Source: Parasphingopyxis lamellibrachiae
GTDB taxonomy: Bacteria; Pseudomonadota; Alphaproteobacteria; Sphingomonadales; Sphingomonadaceae
Length of the DNA stretch: 64,000 bases
Assembly (NCBI RefSeq): GCF_003385775.1
Contig: NZ_QRDP01000004.1
Span: 1,854,957 to 1,918,956 of the forward strand
Direction of reading: 5' to 3'
In this document: in pieces, positions 25,290 through 33,819 of the stretch
Layout of the letters: each line of letters begins with the position of its first letter
Numbering within the stretch: position 1 is the stretch's first letter
Position numbers and translations under genes: made by a program
The notes under the pieces: model-generated
Told to the model about the DNA's origin: nothing
What the model saw: the letters and a program-made list of their open reading frames with translations, nothing else
Databases searched by the model: none

Positions 25290-26105
25290 TCACATCGCCA
25301 GGCGGTGCGGCACCGACTCAACTGCCGCGCCCGATGCCGATACCTTTTCGGCGATGACCCAGTCCTGCCCGCGGCGACACAGGAGAAAAACCGCAGTCTG
25401 GGCGAGCCGCGGCGTATCGATACGGACGCAGGCGAGACGGTTGTGCAGGATCTGGACATCCGCGACATGGCAGTTCTCGCGATGCAGATGCGGCGGCGCG
25501 GTATCGATACGCGCGATGAAGCTGGCCATGTCTTCCGCGACCAGCCCCCGTTCGCAGCCGTGCCGCTTTGCCGACCAGTTCTCGTCCGCAATCGCGTGTA
25601 GCTCTTGCCGTTCGCACCGCTCGACCGCATCGTAAAAACGCTCCAGGGTCGCGAGGACGTCGGGCTCCGCGGTCTTGAACTGCATTGCCGCTTCATTGTC
25701 GCCATGTTCGGCGGTCACCGATATCTCGCTGGCGATGCGCCATTGGCCATCGACGAAGAACAGCAGCAGGAGCGCGGCCTTCTCCTTCGCCCAGTCGTCA
25801 AGCCGGGCCACGGCCAGCCCGTCGCGGAAAATCTGCAGGCTGGTCAGCCAGACGCCGCCAGCCCAATCGAGCGGCTCCGCCGCGCTTTCGATGGAAACCG
25901 CATTTCCCGCGAAATGGAGCTTGTCGCCACCGCCATTGAGCTTGCGGCGGCTCCATGAGGGATCGCGCATACGATCGAGCACGGGTTTTTCGGACAGCGA
26001 GAGGGCGGCGAGATAGCGCGCGACAGCACGTTCCGCTTCAGCATAGCTGTTGCTGGCCTTCCAGGCGGTTATGCCGCCGGTTCGCGCTACTTCCAAAAAA
26101 GCCAC
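25290..26105 (-). CDS. hypothetical protein with two NTF2/SnoaL-like domains
   Basis: A 271-residue cytoplasmic protein without signal or membrane segment. Two halves have the same layout of an N-terminal helix and a curved sheet. The first covers about residues 22-135 (start AERAVARYLAALSLSEKPVL). The second covers about 148-265 (start PDVLATLERFYDAVERCERQ, end TAVFLLCRRGQDWVIAEKVS). This pattern resembles NTF2-like (SnoaL/lumazine-binding) domains. No function can be given. The start codon is GTG with GGGAG upstream. A perfect palindrome at 26194 lies in its promoter region. Confidence 0.6.
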   Translation of the reverse strand: MAFLEVARTGGITAWKASNSYAEAERAVARYLAALSLSEKPVLDRMRDPSWSRRKLNGGGDKLHFAGNAVSIESAAEPLDWAGGVWLTSLQIFRDGLAVARLDDWAKEKAALLLLFFVDGQWRIASEISVTAEHGDNEAAMQFKTAEPDVLATLERFYDAVERCERQELHAIADENWSAKRHGCERGLVAEDMASFIARIDTAPPHLHRENCHVADVQILHNRLACVRIDTPRLAQTAVFLLCRRGQDWVIAEKVSASGAAVESVPHRLAM

Positions 26106-26553
26106 TCGGACCTACTCCCTGATCCCGCATCGTGATCATACGTTGCCGTGCTCTGTACTCGGTCCCCCATCAGGGGCAGCAACCTATTAGACAAACGACA
26201 TCTGTCGTTCGGCGAATATTGCTTCAGGACAGACAAACAGCAGGTTTGTGACAGTCTGTTACGCGTCTCTGTTCCAATATTTCCCGGCACGTCGCGCCCG
26301 CCTCTCACTGACTCACTGTATTATACCAATAACTCACATGGTGCTTCAGTTCAATGCGTATCTGTCAGCCTGCCATGCCGCGCGCACAGCCTGTCGCGGA
26401 AACAGCGGCGGATCGGGCGGATCGGCGGGAAATATGCCGGCCGGCAGTCGCAAACAACTTGCACATGATATATGTCGCCTCCACCTGTTGCGCGGTATGC
26501 AGCGCCTGCGCCGCGCCGTATGCGATTCCCTCCGGCTGAGTTGGTTCCCGTCC
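26106..26553. other. 448-nt divergent intergenic region with a perfect palindrome
   Basis: No gene supported. It contains AACGACA-TC-TGTCGTT at 26194-26209, a perfect 7-bp inverted repeat of operator type, 89 nt before the NTF2-like gene and far upstream of the transglutaminase gene. The stretch 26205-26360 is AT-richer and is where promoters would be expected. Confidence 0.5.
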
Positions 26554-27330
26554 ATGCGTCTCTCGATCCACGCCCTGCTCGATTATCTTATAGAAGACGA
26601 AGCCGATATCCTGCTGCAGATCGAGGCGGCCGCCGACGCGGCCTCGCAGCACGTGATCGATGGCGGCATAACCGCCTCCACCACACTGCGCCCGGCGCCT
26701 GTCGCGGCCGGAATCGGACAGCGCAGCTGGGCGCGCGCGACCGGCCCCTTCCGGGCCGAGTATCGCGCAACCGTGGAGGTCGAACGCCCATCGGTGGATA
26801 TTGCCGGGCTCCCCGCCACACCGCATCATGCGCTGCCCGGCGATGCCGTGCCTTTCCTGTGGCCGAGCCGCTATTGCCAGTCGGACCAGTTTACGCGCTT
26901 CGTTGCCGATACATTCAGCGCACTGACGGACGGCGCCAGGATCCTTGCCATGGCGGACTGGATCCATACGCAGCTCTCCTATGTGCCCGGATCGAGCGAT
27001 GCGGGCACCAGCGCGGCCGACACCTTCCTTTCCCGCAAGGGGATCTGTCGCGACTATGCGCATCTCCTGATCAGCTTCGCGCGCGCGGCCGGCATCCCGG
27101 CGCGCATGGTTTCCGCCTATGCCTGGGCGCTGGAGCCACAGGATTTCCATGCCGTGACCGAAGTCTGGCTCGATGGCGGCTGGCACATGATCGATGCGAC
27201 GCGCATGGCGCCGGTGGAAGGCCTGGTGCCGATCATCGCCGGGCGCGACGCCACCGATATCGCCTTCATGACGATCTTCGGCCGCGGCGTTCTGCGCGAA
27301 CAGGCGGTAACCGTGGAGCGGTTGGATTAA
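26554..27330 (+). CDS. transglutaminase-like cysteine protease/amidase
   Basis: A 258-residue cytoplasmic protein of the bacterial transglutaminase-like superfamily. The catalytic triad is visible: Cys165 in SRKGICRDYAHL, His199 in DFHAVTEVWL and Asp214 in HMIDATRMA. The N-terminal third is a beta-rich domain common in this group. Members cleave or modify peptide bonds; substrate unknown. A longer frame exists upstream, but the ATG at 26554 begins the conserved LSIHALLDYLI segment. The gene is followed directly by a partial palindromic element. Confidence 0.83.
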   Translation: MRLSIHALLDYLIEDEADILLQIEAAADAASQHVIDGGITASTTLRPAPVAAGIGQRSWARATGPFRAEYRATVEVERPSVDIAGLPATPHHALPGDAVPFLWPSRYCQSDQFTRFVADTFSALTDGARILAMADWIHTQLSYVPGSSDAGTSAADTFLSRKGICRDYAHLLISFARAAGIPARMVSAYAWALEPQDFHAVTEVWLDGGWHMIDATRMAPVEGLVPIIAGRDATDIAFMTIFGRGVLREQAVTVERLD

Positions 27331-27331
27331 T

Positions 27332-27400
27332 TTGTCAGAACATTGCTTACGCAACGTCGCCGCACCCGCCCGCTCCCGCTCCCGGCCTGCCCGGCCTTTC
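27332..27400 (-). repeat. palindromic element, partial copy 3
   Basis: Only one end is present: TTGTCAGAACATTGCTTACG continuing into CAACGTCGCCGCACC and a C-rich arm. This matches the right end of copies 4 and 5 in reverse orientation. The hairpin and the other end are missing. It lies 1 nt after the transglutaminase stop codon. Confidence 0.6.
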
Positions 27401-27440
27401 GATATCGACTTTTCGGGCCGCCATCCGTAGTTCCGGGATC

Positions 27441-28316
27441 ATGATCCGCTATATCCTTATCGCCCTTGTGCTGACGATCATCGGGCTCGGCATATATGTC
27501 TATTCCGCCGACAAGCTGTTCCTGTTCAACCGCCTCGTGCCCAAGGATGCCGGCTCCGAACGGATCGGGCGGGATATCGCCTTCGGCAACGCCTATCGCC
27601 AGCGGCTCGATATCTATGCGCCGACCGGCCTGAGCAGCGACGCGGCGCTGCCGGTGATCGTTTTCATCCATGGCGGCGGCTGGCGCGCGGGCGACAAGGC
27701 AGGCTACGAGTTTGCCGGACGCGCCTTTTCCGCGCGAGGCTTTGTCACCGTCGTCCCCAATTACCGGCTTTCCCCGACCGTCCATTTCCCGGACTTCGTC
27801 TCCGACGGCGCGGCGGCGCTGGGCTGGGTTCGCACGCATATCGCGGAACGCGGCGGCGATCCCGACCGCATCATCCTGGTCGGCCATAGCGCGGGCGCAC
27901 ACATCGCGGCGCTGCTCGCAATGGACGAACGCTGGCTCGGCGCAGACCGGGCGGCGGTTGCCGGCTGGGTCGGCATGGCCGGGCCTTATGATTTCCTGCC
28001 GCTCGACACGCCGGCCACGCGCGGGGCGTTCGGCAATACGGTCGATCTCGACACGACCCAGCCGATCAACTTCGCAAGCGCCGACGATCCGCCCGCCCTG
28101 CTCCTCCATGGCAGCGAAGACACGACCGTCAAACCCCGGCAGAGTACGCGGCTGACTGATCGGCTCGAAGCCGCCGGGGTCGAGGTTCGCCATGTCGTCT
28201 ATGACGGGATCGGCCATATCCGGATCATGACGGCGCTGTCCCGCTGGACCCGCAGCTCGGTGGCATCGCTGAACGATATCGAGGCTTTTGCGCGGGAGGT
28301 GAGTGCGCAAGACTGA
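27441..28316 (+). CDS. alpha/beta hydrolase (esterase/lipase)
   Basis: A 291-residue serine hydrolase anchored or exported by one N-terminal hydrophobic helix (residues 2-24). Motifs: IHGGGWRAGDKAG (oxyanion HGGG), nucleophile in GHSAGAH, acid Asp in GSEDTTVKP and His in YDGIGHIRI. The layout fits the BD-FAE / carboxylesterase group of the hormone-sensitive-lipase-like families. Physiological substrate unknown. The ATG at 27441 is placed before the signal-anchor. A complete palindromic element follows 30 nt downstream. Confidence 0.86.
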   Translation: MIRYILIALVLTIIGLGIYVYSADKLFLFNRLVPKDAGSERIGRDIAFGNAYRQRLDIYAPTGLSSDAALPVIVFIHGGGWRAGDKAGYEFAGRAFSARGFVTVVPNYRLSPTVHFPDFVSDGAAALGWVRTHIAERGGDPDRIILVGHSAGAHIAALLAMDERWLGADRAAVAGWVGMAGPYDFLPLDTPATRGAFGNTVDLDTTQPINFASADDPPALLLHGSEDTTVKPRQSTRLTDRLEAAGVEVRHVVYDGIGHIRIMTALSRWTRSSVASLNDIEAFAREVSAQD

Positions 28317-28345
28317 CTGATTGGGGTTTGGTTTGGCGCTTTGTC

Positions 28346-28479
28346 TGTCAGACCCGGCCTGGCGGCCGAGCGCGGCACCGGCCCTCTCCCCCACCCGGCC
28401 TCCCACTCAGTGTATTCTATGGGAGGCCGGGTGGGGGAGAGGGCCGGTGCCGCGACGTTGCGCTAGCAACGTTCTGACA
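28346..28479 (+). repeat. palindromic element, complete copy 4
   Basis: 134 bp from TGTCAGAC to TTCTGACA. A central hairpin of about 30 bp (GGCACCGGCCCTCTCCCCCA with its complement) surrounds the loop motif ACTCAGTGTATTCTATG. The right end carries the second small palindrome GTTGCGCTAGCAAC. Same orientation as copy 5, with urcA between them. Confidence 0.8.
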
Positions 28480-28783
28480 AGAAAATCCGGTGCGGCGATT
28501 TCCTGCGAAGAAAATTCTGACGAACAGAATGCCAGCCGCCACCAAACGCCTCGTACACCTCCGAACCGAGCCAACCCTGCGGCGAGCGGAATCCTTGATC
28601 GACACAATTCCGACGTTTGTCGATTTGACGCAAAGCCATGCCTGATCGTCGATCCGCGCGCGACCCCGCGGCCCGGCTCCCCTATATCCATGATCGACGG
28701 CGAGATCGGGACCACCCGGCAACCGACCGTCGACCGGACCCGCCGGGATTGTCCCGGAGGGCCGAGGTTCAGGAGTTTTCGTT
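28480..28783. other. 304-nt upstream region of urcA
   Basis: No gene supported. It lies between palindromic element copy 4 and the ATG of urcA. GGTTCAGGAGTTTTCGTT at the end holds the ribosome binding site. Presumably contains the urcA promoter. Confidence 0.4.
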
Positions 28784-29113
28784 ATGAAGAAAGTAGCTTT
28801 TGCAGTCGCAGCGGTCGCCATGGCGGGTACGATGACCCATGTCACCACCTCCCCTGCCCTTGCCGGTATGGCAACAGCGGAAACCGTCACCATCGACACC
28901 GCAGCCTATAATCTGCGTACGGTAGCGGGATATGGCCTGATGACCGACCGGATCGACCGGGCGGCGAAACAGGTCTGCGGCACAGTCGACGTGCGCGACA
29001 TTGCCGGTGCCTATGAGGTGCGCAGCTGCCAGGCGGGGGCCACCGCCGACGCCCTGGCCCAGCTGAACGGCGTAGCCCGCCCGCCATCGGTTACGGTTGG
29101 CGCCTCGCGCTAA
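28784..29113 (+). CDS. UrcA family exported protein
   Basis: A 109-residue protein with a Sec signal (cleavage after SPALA, about residue 26). The mature chain has the UrcA pattern: a short strand TVTIDTAAYNLRT, then the helix RIDRAAKQVCG, and a second cysteine in EVRSCQAGATADALAQL. The two cysteines probably form a disulfide. UrcA proteins are small periplasmic proteins common in sphingomonads and caulobacters; function unknown. A strong terminator follows at 29153. Palindromic elements lie on both sides. Confidence 0.8.
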   Translation: MKKVAFAVAAVAMAGTMTHVTTSPALAGMATAETVTIDTAAYNLRTVAGYGLMTDRIDRAAKQVCGTVDVRDIAGAYEVRSCQAGATADALAQLNGVARPPSVTVGASR

Positions 29114-29152
29114 CCGATACGGCCCTGACCAGCCCCTTCAGGGCCTGAACAG

Positions 29153-29190
29153 AACACCCCCGGGATCCCCTCTCCCGGGGGTGTTTTGGT
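29153..29190 (+). terminator. terminator of urcA
   Basis: A perfect stem AACACCCCCGGGA / TCCCGGGGGTGTT type (arms from 29153 and ending at about 29184), followed by TTGGTTTTTGG. Very stable, GC-rich, with a T-rich exit. Confidence 0.9.
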
Positions 29191-29253
29191 TTTTGGGTTG
29201 GGGAATTGTTTTCCTGTCGGACTCAACCGGTCCGTCGAGCGCCGTGATATTCT

Positions 29254-29375
29254 TGTCAGACCTTCGGCTTCACCTCAGGCGCGGCGCCGGCCCGCTCCCC
29301 ACTCAGTATATTCTATGGCAGGCCCGGTGGGGGAGCGGGCTGGTGCGGCGACGTTGCGCTAGCAACGTTCTGACA
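29254..29375 (+). repeat. palindromic element, complete copy 5
   Basis: 122 bp from TGTCAGACC to TTCTGACA. The central hairpin is imperfect because the left arm has lost about 12 bp (GCTCCCC then ACTCAGTATATTC). The right end GACGTTGCGCTAGCAACGTT is identical to copy 4. Same orientation as copy 4, 775 bp away. Confidence 0.8.
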
Positions 29376-29426
29376 CACTAAACCCGGTGCGGCGTTTAAC
29401 CGACAGGTCGTGCCTGAAAAATCCCA

Positions 29427-30167
29427 CTACTTCCCGGCGATCTGCTTGACCTTTTTGAGGTATGTCCGGCCGATCCGCACTTCGGCGCCATCGGTCATTT
29501 CGGCATACCAGCCGCCCGATCCATCGTGACGGAGCTTGGCGATCCGGTCGCGGTTCAGGATCGAGGAGCGGTGGACGCGGATGAAGCGTTCGGGGTCGAG
29601 CCGCTCTTCGAGATGGCTGATCGTCTGGTGCAGCAGATAGCTGCGCTCACCGATATGGAGCCGCATATAATCGCGCTCGGCCTCGACCCGGTCGATATCG
29701 TCGGCGGCGAGGCGGATGACTTCGGAGCGGTGCGGCACCCAGAATTCTTCGGTCCAGGGGGAAGGCTCGGCCTCGGTCTCGGGAGCATCGCGCAGCTGCT
29801 CGGTCACGCGGACCAGCGCCTTTTCCAGGCGCTCCGGCGCAACCGGCTTCAGCAGATAATCGACGGCCGCGACGTCGAACGCCTCGACCGCGAACTTGTC
29901 GAACGCGGTGACGAAGATGATAGCCGGCGCAAGATCGACCCCGTCGAGTGCACGGGCAACCTCCATCCCGTCCATGCCGGGCATGGCGATATCGAGGAGC
30001 AGCAACTCCGGCTGCAACGCTTCCACCATCCGCAGGGCGGCCTCCCCGTCCTGCGCGGTGCCGATCAGATCGATGCCCTCGGTGCGTGCGCACAATATCT
30101 GCATGCGCTCGATCGCGAGCGGCTCATCATCGACAAGCAGTGTACGGAGCGGTTTTGGTTCGGTCAT
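29427..30167 (-). CDS. LytTR-family response regulator
   Basis: A 246-residue DNA-binding response regulator of the AlgR/LytR type. The receiver domain (1-120) has the acidic pair DD (13-14), phospho-acceptor Asp59 in LLLLDIAMPGMDG and Lys in YLLKPV. The LytTR domain (about 140-243) has FIRVHRSSILNRDRI and VRIGRTYLKKVK. It lies 25 nt after the sensor kinase gene that starts at 31335, so the two form a pair. Target genes cannot be read here. Confidence 0.93.
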   Translation of the reverse strand: MTEPKPLRTLLVDDEPLAIERMQILCARTEGIDLIGTAQDGEAALRMVEALQPELLLLDIAMPGMDGMEVARALDGVDLAPAIIFVTAFDKFAVEAFDVAAVDYLLKPVAPERLEKALVRVTEQLRDAPETEAEPSPWTEEFWVPHRSEVIRLAADDIDRVEAERDYMRLHIGERSYLLHQTISHLEERLDPERFIRVHRSSILNRDRIAKLRHDGSGGWYAEMTDGAEVRIGRTYLKKVKQIAGK

Positions 30168-30192
30168 GGTCTGGAAGTCCCCCGTCTCGGCT

Positions 30193-31335
30193 TTAACAGC
30201 TTTCGCGGTTTATCGGCAATTCAAGAGTGACGAGAAAGCCGCCGCCCGGGCTGGGGCCCCAGGTGACATTGCTGTCTTCGCCATAGCGCGCATCGAGCCG
30301 TTCATAGACATTGTTGAGGCCAACGCCGGTGCCGTGCGGTGCATCGTCCGGCAGCGGATCGCCATCGTCGGCGACCGTGATGATCAGCTTGCCATTCTCT
30401 TCGCGCGCATGGATCGCCACCTTCACCGGGCGGCGGACCCGCGACACACCATATTTGATCGCATTCTCGACAACCGGCTGGAGAATCAGCGCCGGCACGC
30501 AGCAGCCGTTGAGCGACTTGGGCACTTCGATATCGACGATCAGCCGTTCGGGGAAACGCACCGCCTCGATATCGAGATAGAGCCGCTGGAGCCGGATTTC
30601 CTCTTCGAGCGAAACATCGTCCGCCGGTTCGGCGGTCAGGCTGGTGCGGTAGAAAGTGGAAAGGTTGAGAATCATCTGTTCGGCCTCGTCGCGCCGGTCT
30701 CGCATGACGAGCGACGAGAGAACATTGAGCGTGTTGAACAGGAAATGCGGATTGACCTGGTAACGCAGCGCCCGGAGCTGGGCCGTCTGGGCTTCCTGCG
30801 CGAAGATCGCGGCGCGGCGCTCCGCCTGGCGCACGATCTGCGCATAGCCGAGCGCCATGTAAAGCAGCGTCCAGGCGATCACGACGAAATAGCGCGACAT
30901 GACCTGCTCGGCAAAGCCGCGCCACATGGCATAGGGATCGAGCGCACGGAATTCCGCGAACAGCTCCCGCTCCTCTTTCCATTCCTCTCCGGCAAACAGC
31001 TGGAGCGGGTCGGAAATCTCGAAAATATAGAGATTGAAGGCGCCGATGGCCGCGGCGATCGGCAGGGCGGCGGCAAAGGCAATCGGAATGCGCCAGCGCA
31101 GGGGCCGGTCGGCGAAGCGCTCGAGGAAGAGATAGAGCAGGAAGGTCAGACCGATCGCGAGCGCGGTAACGACAACCCGGTAGATCAGCATATCGGACTG
31201 GCCCGGATAGCCGAGAATCGCCGCGCGGATCGTTACGACCGCGAAGTAAAACCCCCACAGACCGGTAATCGACACCAGGCCGAGCCGGTGCCCGATCAGG
31301 GTACTGCGTGTTGATTCGAATGGTTTGGCGTCCAT
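30193..31335 (-). CDS. LytS/AlgZ-type membrane sensor histidine kinase
   Basis: A 380-residue kinase of the His_kinase (PF06580) type, partner of the LytTR regulator downstream. The N-terminal region has about four membrane helices (residues 15-200). The phospho-acceptor motif is RYQVNPHFLFNTLNVLSSLV. The ATPase part has VVENAIKYGVSRVRRP (N box) and HGTGVGLNNVYERL (G box). The ATG at 31335, after AAGG, was preferred to longer readings because membrane helix 1 follows it. Signal unknown. Confidence 0.92.
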   Translation of the reverse strand: MDAKPFESTRSTLIGHRLGLVSITGLWGFYFAVVTIRAAILGYPGQSDMLIYRVVVTALAIGLTFLLYLFLERFADRPLRWRIPIAFAAALPIAAAIGAFNLYIFEISDPLQLFAGEEWKEERELFAEFRALDPYAMWRGFAEQVMSRYFVVIAWTLLYMALGYAQIVRQAERRAAIFAQEAQTAQLRALRYQVNPHFLFNTLNVLSSLVMRDRRDEAEQMILNLSTFYRTSLTAEPADDVSLEEEIRLQRLYLDIEAVRFPERLIVDIEVPKSLNGCCVPALILQPVVENAIKYGVSRVRRPVKVAIHAREENGKLIITVADDGDPLPDDAPHGTGVGLNNVYERLDARYGEDSNVTWGPSPGGGFLVTLELPINRESC

Positions 31336-31446
31336 GGGGGCCTTGTAACGCGTCGATTCCGATCCGTCTCGCGGCTGGGCGTTCCCAGTCGAACAGCCAT
31401 TGCGCTTGGTCGATACGTTCGTCGAAAGCCCATTCCCCGGCTGGAT

Positions 31447-31468
31447 GGGAACGAAACAGGGGGTTCCC
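31447..31468. promoter_or_regulatory. GGGAAC/GTTCCC inverted repeat in a divergent promoter region
   Basis: GGGAAC and GTTCCC arms (6 bp) around a 10-nt spacer, between the histidine kinase gene and the ESFPASDPP gene. The hexamer GTTCCC occurs two more times nearby (about 31380 and directly before the ATG at 31497). Possible operator; not a match to the general stress promoter spacing. Confidence 0.35.
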
Positions 31469-31496
31469 GCATTGCATAGGGTAGAAAGGAGTTCCC

Positions 31497-31670
31497 ATGA
31501 CCGCACTATCAGACACCCCCGGCAAAGACCGCGAGGAGGAGGAACTGGAAGAGGGGCTGAAGGAAAGCTTCCCGGCTTCCGACCCGCCCGCCAACACCCA
31601 GCCGGGGCATGCGCAACCCATGCCCTCGTCAGGCTATGACGAGAAAGACGAGGGGAGAAAGAAGGGCTGA
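31497..31670 (+). CDS. ESFPASDPP mini-protein
   Basis: A 57-residue acidic protein, MTALSDTPGKDREEEELEEG followed by LKESFPASDPPANTQPGHAQ. The ESFPASDPP motif defines a widespread family of tiny proteobacterial proteins of unknown role, often expressed in stress. No signal or membrane segment. The ATG is preceded by GAAAGGAG at ideal distance. Divergent from the LytS-type kinase gene across 161 nt. The gap to the next gene (31671-31878) contains an AT-rich stretch but nothing else recognisable. Confidence 0.85.
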   Translation: MTALSDTPGKDREEEELEEGLKESFPASDPPANTQPGHAQPMPSSGYDEKDEGRKKG

Positions 31671-31878
31671 CGGCAGCACCGGGCGGTCTCTCCCCCGACA
31701 CTCCCGCTCGATGTTTTCGTGCAACAATATTGCGTCAATCCACATAAAATTGCGCAAAAACCTTGTCGAGTGGCAATAATACTGATTCAAAGGTGCAAGA
31801 GCGCCTTGTGGTTAACGCTTCGTCAACCTGTCGCGTCCCATAATGGCCCTATGGATCAATGACGAACCGGAGGGTTCG

Positions 31879-32430
31879 ATGACCAAGGCAAATTCACCCC
31901 ATACCGGCTCCGTCGCGCTGGCCGAGATGCAGGAATTTGCCACTTTCGAAGCCGCAACCCAGCGTTATGTTCGCCGTTCACTCGATGTCGGGCTGGACCG
32001 GCGGGACGCGATCCGGCGCTGGTCGCGTGATATGGTCGAGGCCGCCAGCATCAAGGCCCAGCGCGGCGTCTATCGCCGGCTCGACGACATTCGCGATATT
32101 ATTCCCGACGATAGCGGCCTCGACAGCGTCGAACCCTTTATGGGGCCGCTGATTACCGTCTCTGCTTTCGATCTCGGACAGGACCGCCTGCCAAGCTTCG
32201 CGGCCTATCGTTTCCTCTATGAAAGGCTGCTCGGGCCCTATGTCCGGCCCTGGCTCCCCGGCTCCTTCTGTGCCGCAGCCGCGCTCCCGCATATCCACCC
32301 CGAACGGCGGCGAACCTTGTTGCAATCGATCAGCGAGGCGGCGGCGACGGCGGCAGGATGGTCAAACCGAGCTCCGGCCTTCTTCCCCGACTGGGTGGAA
32401 AAAGTCCCCGAAAACGCCCTGCCGAATTAG
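31879..32430 (+). CDS. hypothetical cytoplasmic protein
   Basis: A 183-residue protein without signal peptide or recognisable domain. It is mostly helical with conserved-looking aromatic and Arg residues (QRYVRRSLDVGLDRRDAIRR, RFLYERLLGPYVRPWLPGSF). The ATG at 31879 follows GGAGG at correct spacing, so it is preferred to the in-frame ATG at 31843, which has none. Good codon use supports a real gene. Function not recognised. Confidence 0.65.
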   Translation: MTKANSPHTGSVALAEMQEFATFEAATQRYVRRSLDVGLDRRDAIRRWSRDMVEAASIKAQRGVYRRLDDIRDIIPDDSGLDSVEPFMGPLITVSAFDLGQDRLPSFAAYRFLYERLLGPYVRPWLPGSFCAAAALPHIHPERRRTLLQSISEAAATAAGWSNRAPAFFPDWVEKVPENALPN

Positions 32431-32510
32431 GCCCCAGCACACGCTTCCGGTTTCGTATTTTTTCGACTATACCGGCTCCATCGGTCAGACGGCCAATTGG
32501 GAGTATAGCC

Positions 32511-32963
32511 ATGAAATCCATAATAACACGCGGCGCAGCAGCCCTGCTCCTCGTTACAGCCATGCCAGCCTATGCCGGTACCATCGCAGCCTGCATCACC
32601 GAGGTTGAAGATCGTGACGGCGTGCGCAGTTTCACCGACTATGCGGTCGCCCGGTCTGAAGCCAGCATGGCCGATACCGGACCGCTCCGCGAAGCCGCGC
32701 GCAATGAATTGCGAAGCCGCAACAACGCCGACGGCCGGATCGTCTGCCACACCCATAACGGCCCAGGCCATTATGTTATCGTCGCCGGCGGCCTCGAACT
32801 GAACGGACGCCTGCGCCACCTGATCGGCATCGGCTTCGGCAACGACCGGGCCGAGGCGCTTTCGCGCAGCGACGACCGGCTGAACGATGTGATCGAATAT
32901 AACACTTTCAGCAGAAGCGGCGGCGAGTTGACGGTAATCGAAGAAGGCGCCGTCGGCAGCTGA
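32511..32963 (+). CDS. exported hypothetical protein
   Basis: A 150-residue protein with a Sec signal (MKSIITRGAAALLLVTAMPA, cleavage after AYA at about 22). The mature chain contains two cysteines (AACITEVEDRDG and GRIVCHTHNGPGHYVIVAGG) and a glycine-rich region LRHLIGIGFGNDRAEALSRS. No known domain. GGGAG precedes the ATG. The next gene (manA) starts 4 nt after its stop, so the two are probably cotranscribed. Confidence 0.68.
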   Translation: MKSIITRGAAALLLVTAMPAYAGTIAACITEVEDRDGVRSFTDYAVARSEASMADTGPLREAARNELRSRNNADGRIVCHTHNGPGHYVIVAGGLELNGRLRHLIGIGFGNDRAEALSRSDDRLNDVIEYNTFSRSGGELTVIEEGAVGS

Positions 32964-32967
32964 GCGG

Positions 32968-33810
32968 ATGACCGCGGTCAGGCTGACCACCCGCACGATC
33001 GAGAAAGTCTGGGGCCGGCACCGGCTTGGCCTCGGCTTTGACGATGTTCCCGCAGGCGCCGAACCGGTCGGCGAGATCTGGTTCGAAGCGCCCGATGGCG
33101 CCGCTCCCGAACTGCTCGTCAAATATCTGTTCACCAGCGCCAGGCTGTCCGTGCAGGTCCATCCGGACGACGACCAGGCCCGGGCCCGCGGCCATGCGCG
33201 CGGCAAGGAGGAATGCTGGCTGATCCTCGACGCCGAACCGGAGGCGACGATCGGCATCGGCCTGACCGAAACGATTGACAGCACAGCGCTGCGCGCAGCG
33301 GCGCTCGACGGATCGATAGAGCGGCTGCTCGACTGGAAGCCGGTCGCGCCGGGCGATTTCTTCTATCTGACCGCCGGGACGATCCACGCGATCGGCGCGG
33401 GCGTCACGCTGCTCGAGGTCCAGCAGAATATCGATCTTACCTACCGGCTCTACGATTATGGCCGGCCGCGCACCCTGCATCTCGACGATGCCGCGGATGT
33501 GGCGGTGCGCACGCCCTGGCATGCGCCCGATGCCCCCGGCGAGGTTGCGCCCGGCCGGACTATCCTGGCCGCGGGCCGCAAATTCGTTCTCGAACAGTGG
33601 AGCGGCGACCATGCGGGCCGACTGGGCCATGCCGATAGCGGGCCCTGTTGGCTGATTCCCCTGGAAGGCAGCGGCACCATCGATGGCCAGGACGCCGCCC
33701 CGGGCGGCGTCTGGTATGCGTCCGACGCGGCGACGATCGCCTATTCCGGGGCGCTGTTGGTCGCCTATCCCGGCGGCAAGGTCGCCCCGGCGCTGCTCAA
33801 GGCCGCTTAG
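32968..33810 (+). CDS. manA: mannose-6-phosphate isomerase, class I
   Basis: Interconverts fructose 6-phosphate and mannose 6-phosphate, the entry to GDP-mannose. It has 280 residues, in the range of short bacterial forms. Metal-site motifs: SVQVHPDDDQA (His and Gln ligands), GKEECWLIL (Glu), and FYLTAGTIHAIGAGVTLLEV (His). The arginine-containing RLYDYGR stretch lies near the active site. Together with the mannose-1-phosphate guanylyltransferase at 61013 it could supply mannose for exopolysaccharide. A phosphomannomutase is not in the window. Confidence 0.9.
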   Translation: MTAVRLTTRTIEKVWGRHRLGLGFDDVPAGAEPVGEIWFEAPDGAAPELLVKYLFTSARLSVQVHPDDDQARARGHARGKEECWLILDAEPEATIGIGLTETIDSTALRAAALDGSIERLLDWKPVAPGDFFYLTAGTIHAIGAGVTLLEVQQNIDLTYRLYDYGRPRTLHLDDAADVAVRTPWHAPDAPGEVAPGRTILAAGRKFVLEQWSGDHAGRLGHADSGPCWLIPLEGSGTIDGQDAAPGGVWYASDAATIAYSGALLVAYPGGKVAPALLKAA

Positions 33811-33819
33811 GCCCGGCGC

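Noticed and set aside
31447-31496. Possible EcfG-type (general stress) promoter with GGAAC before the ESFPASDPP gene
   Set aside because: No GTT element lies 16-17 nt after GGAAC on either strand. Only the GGGAAC/GTTCCC inverted repeat is kept, with low confidence.
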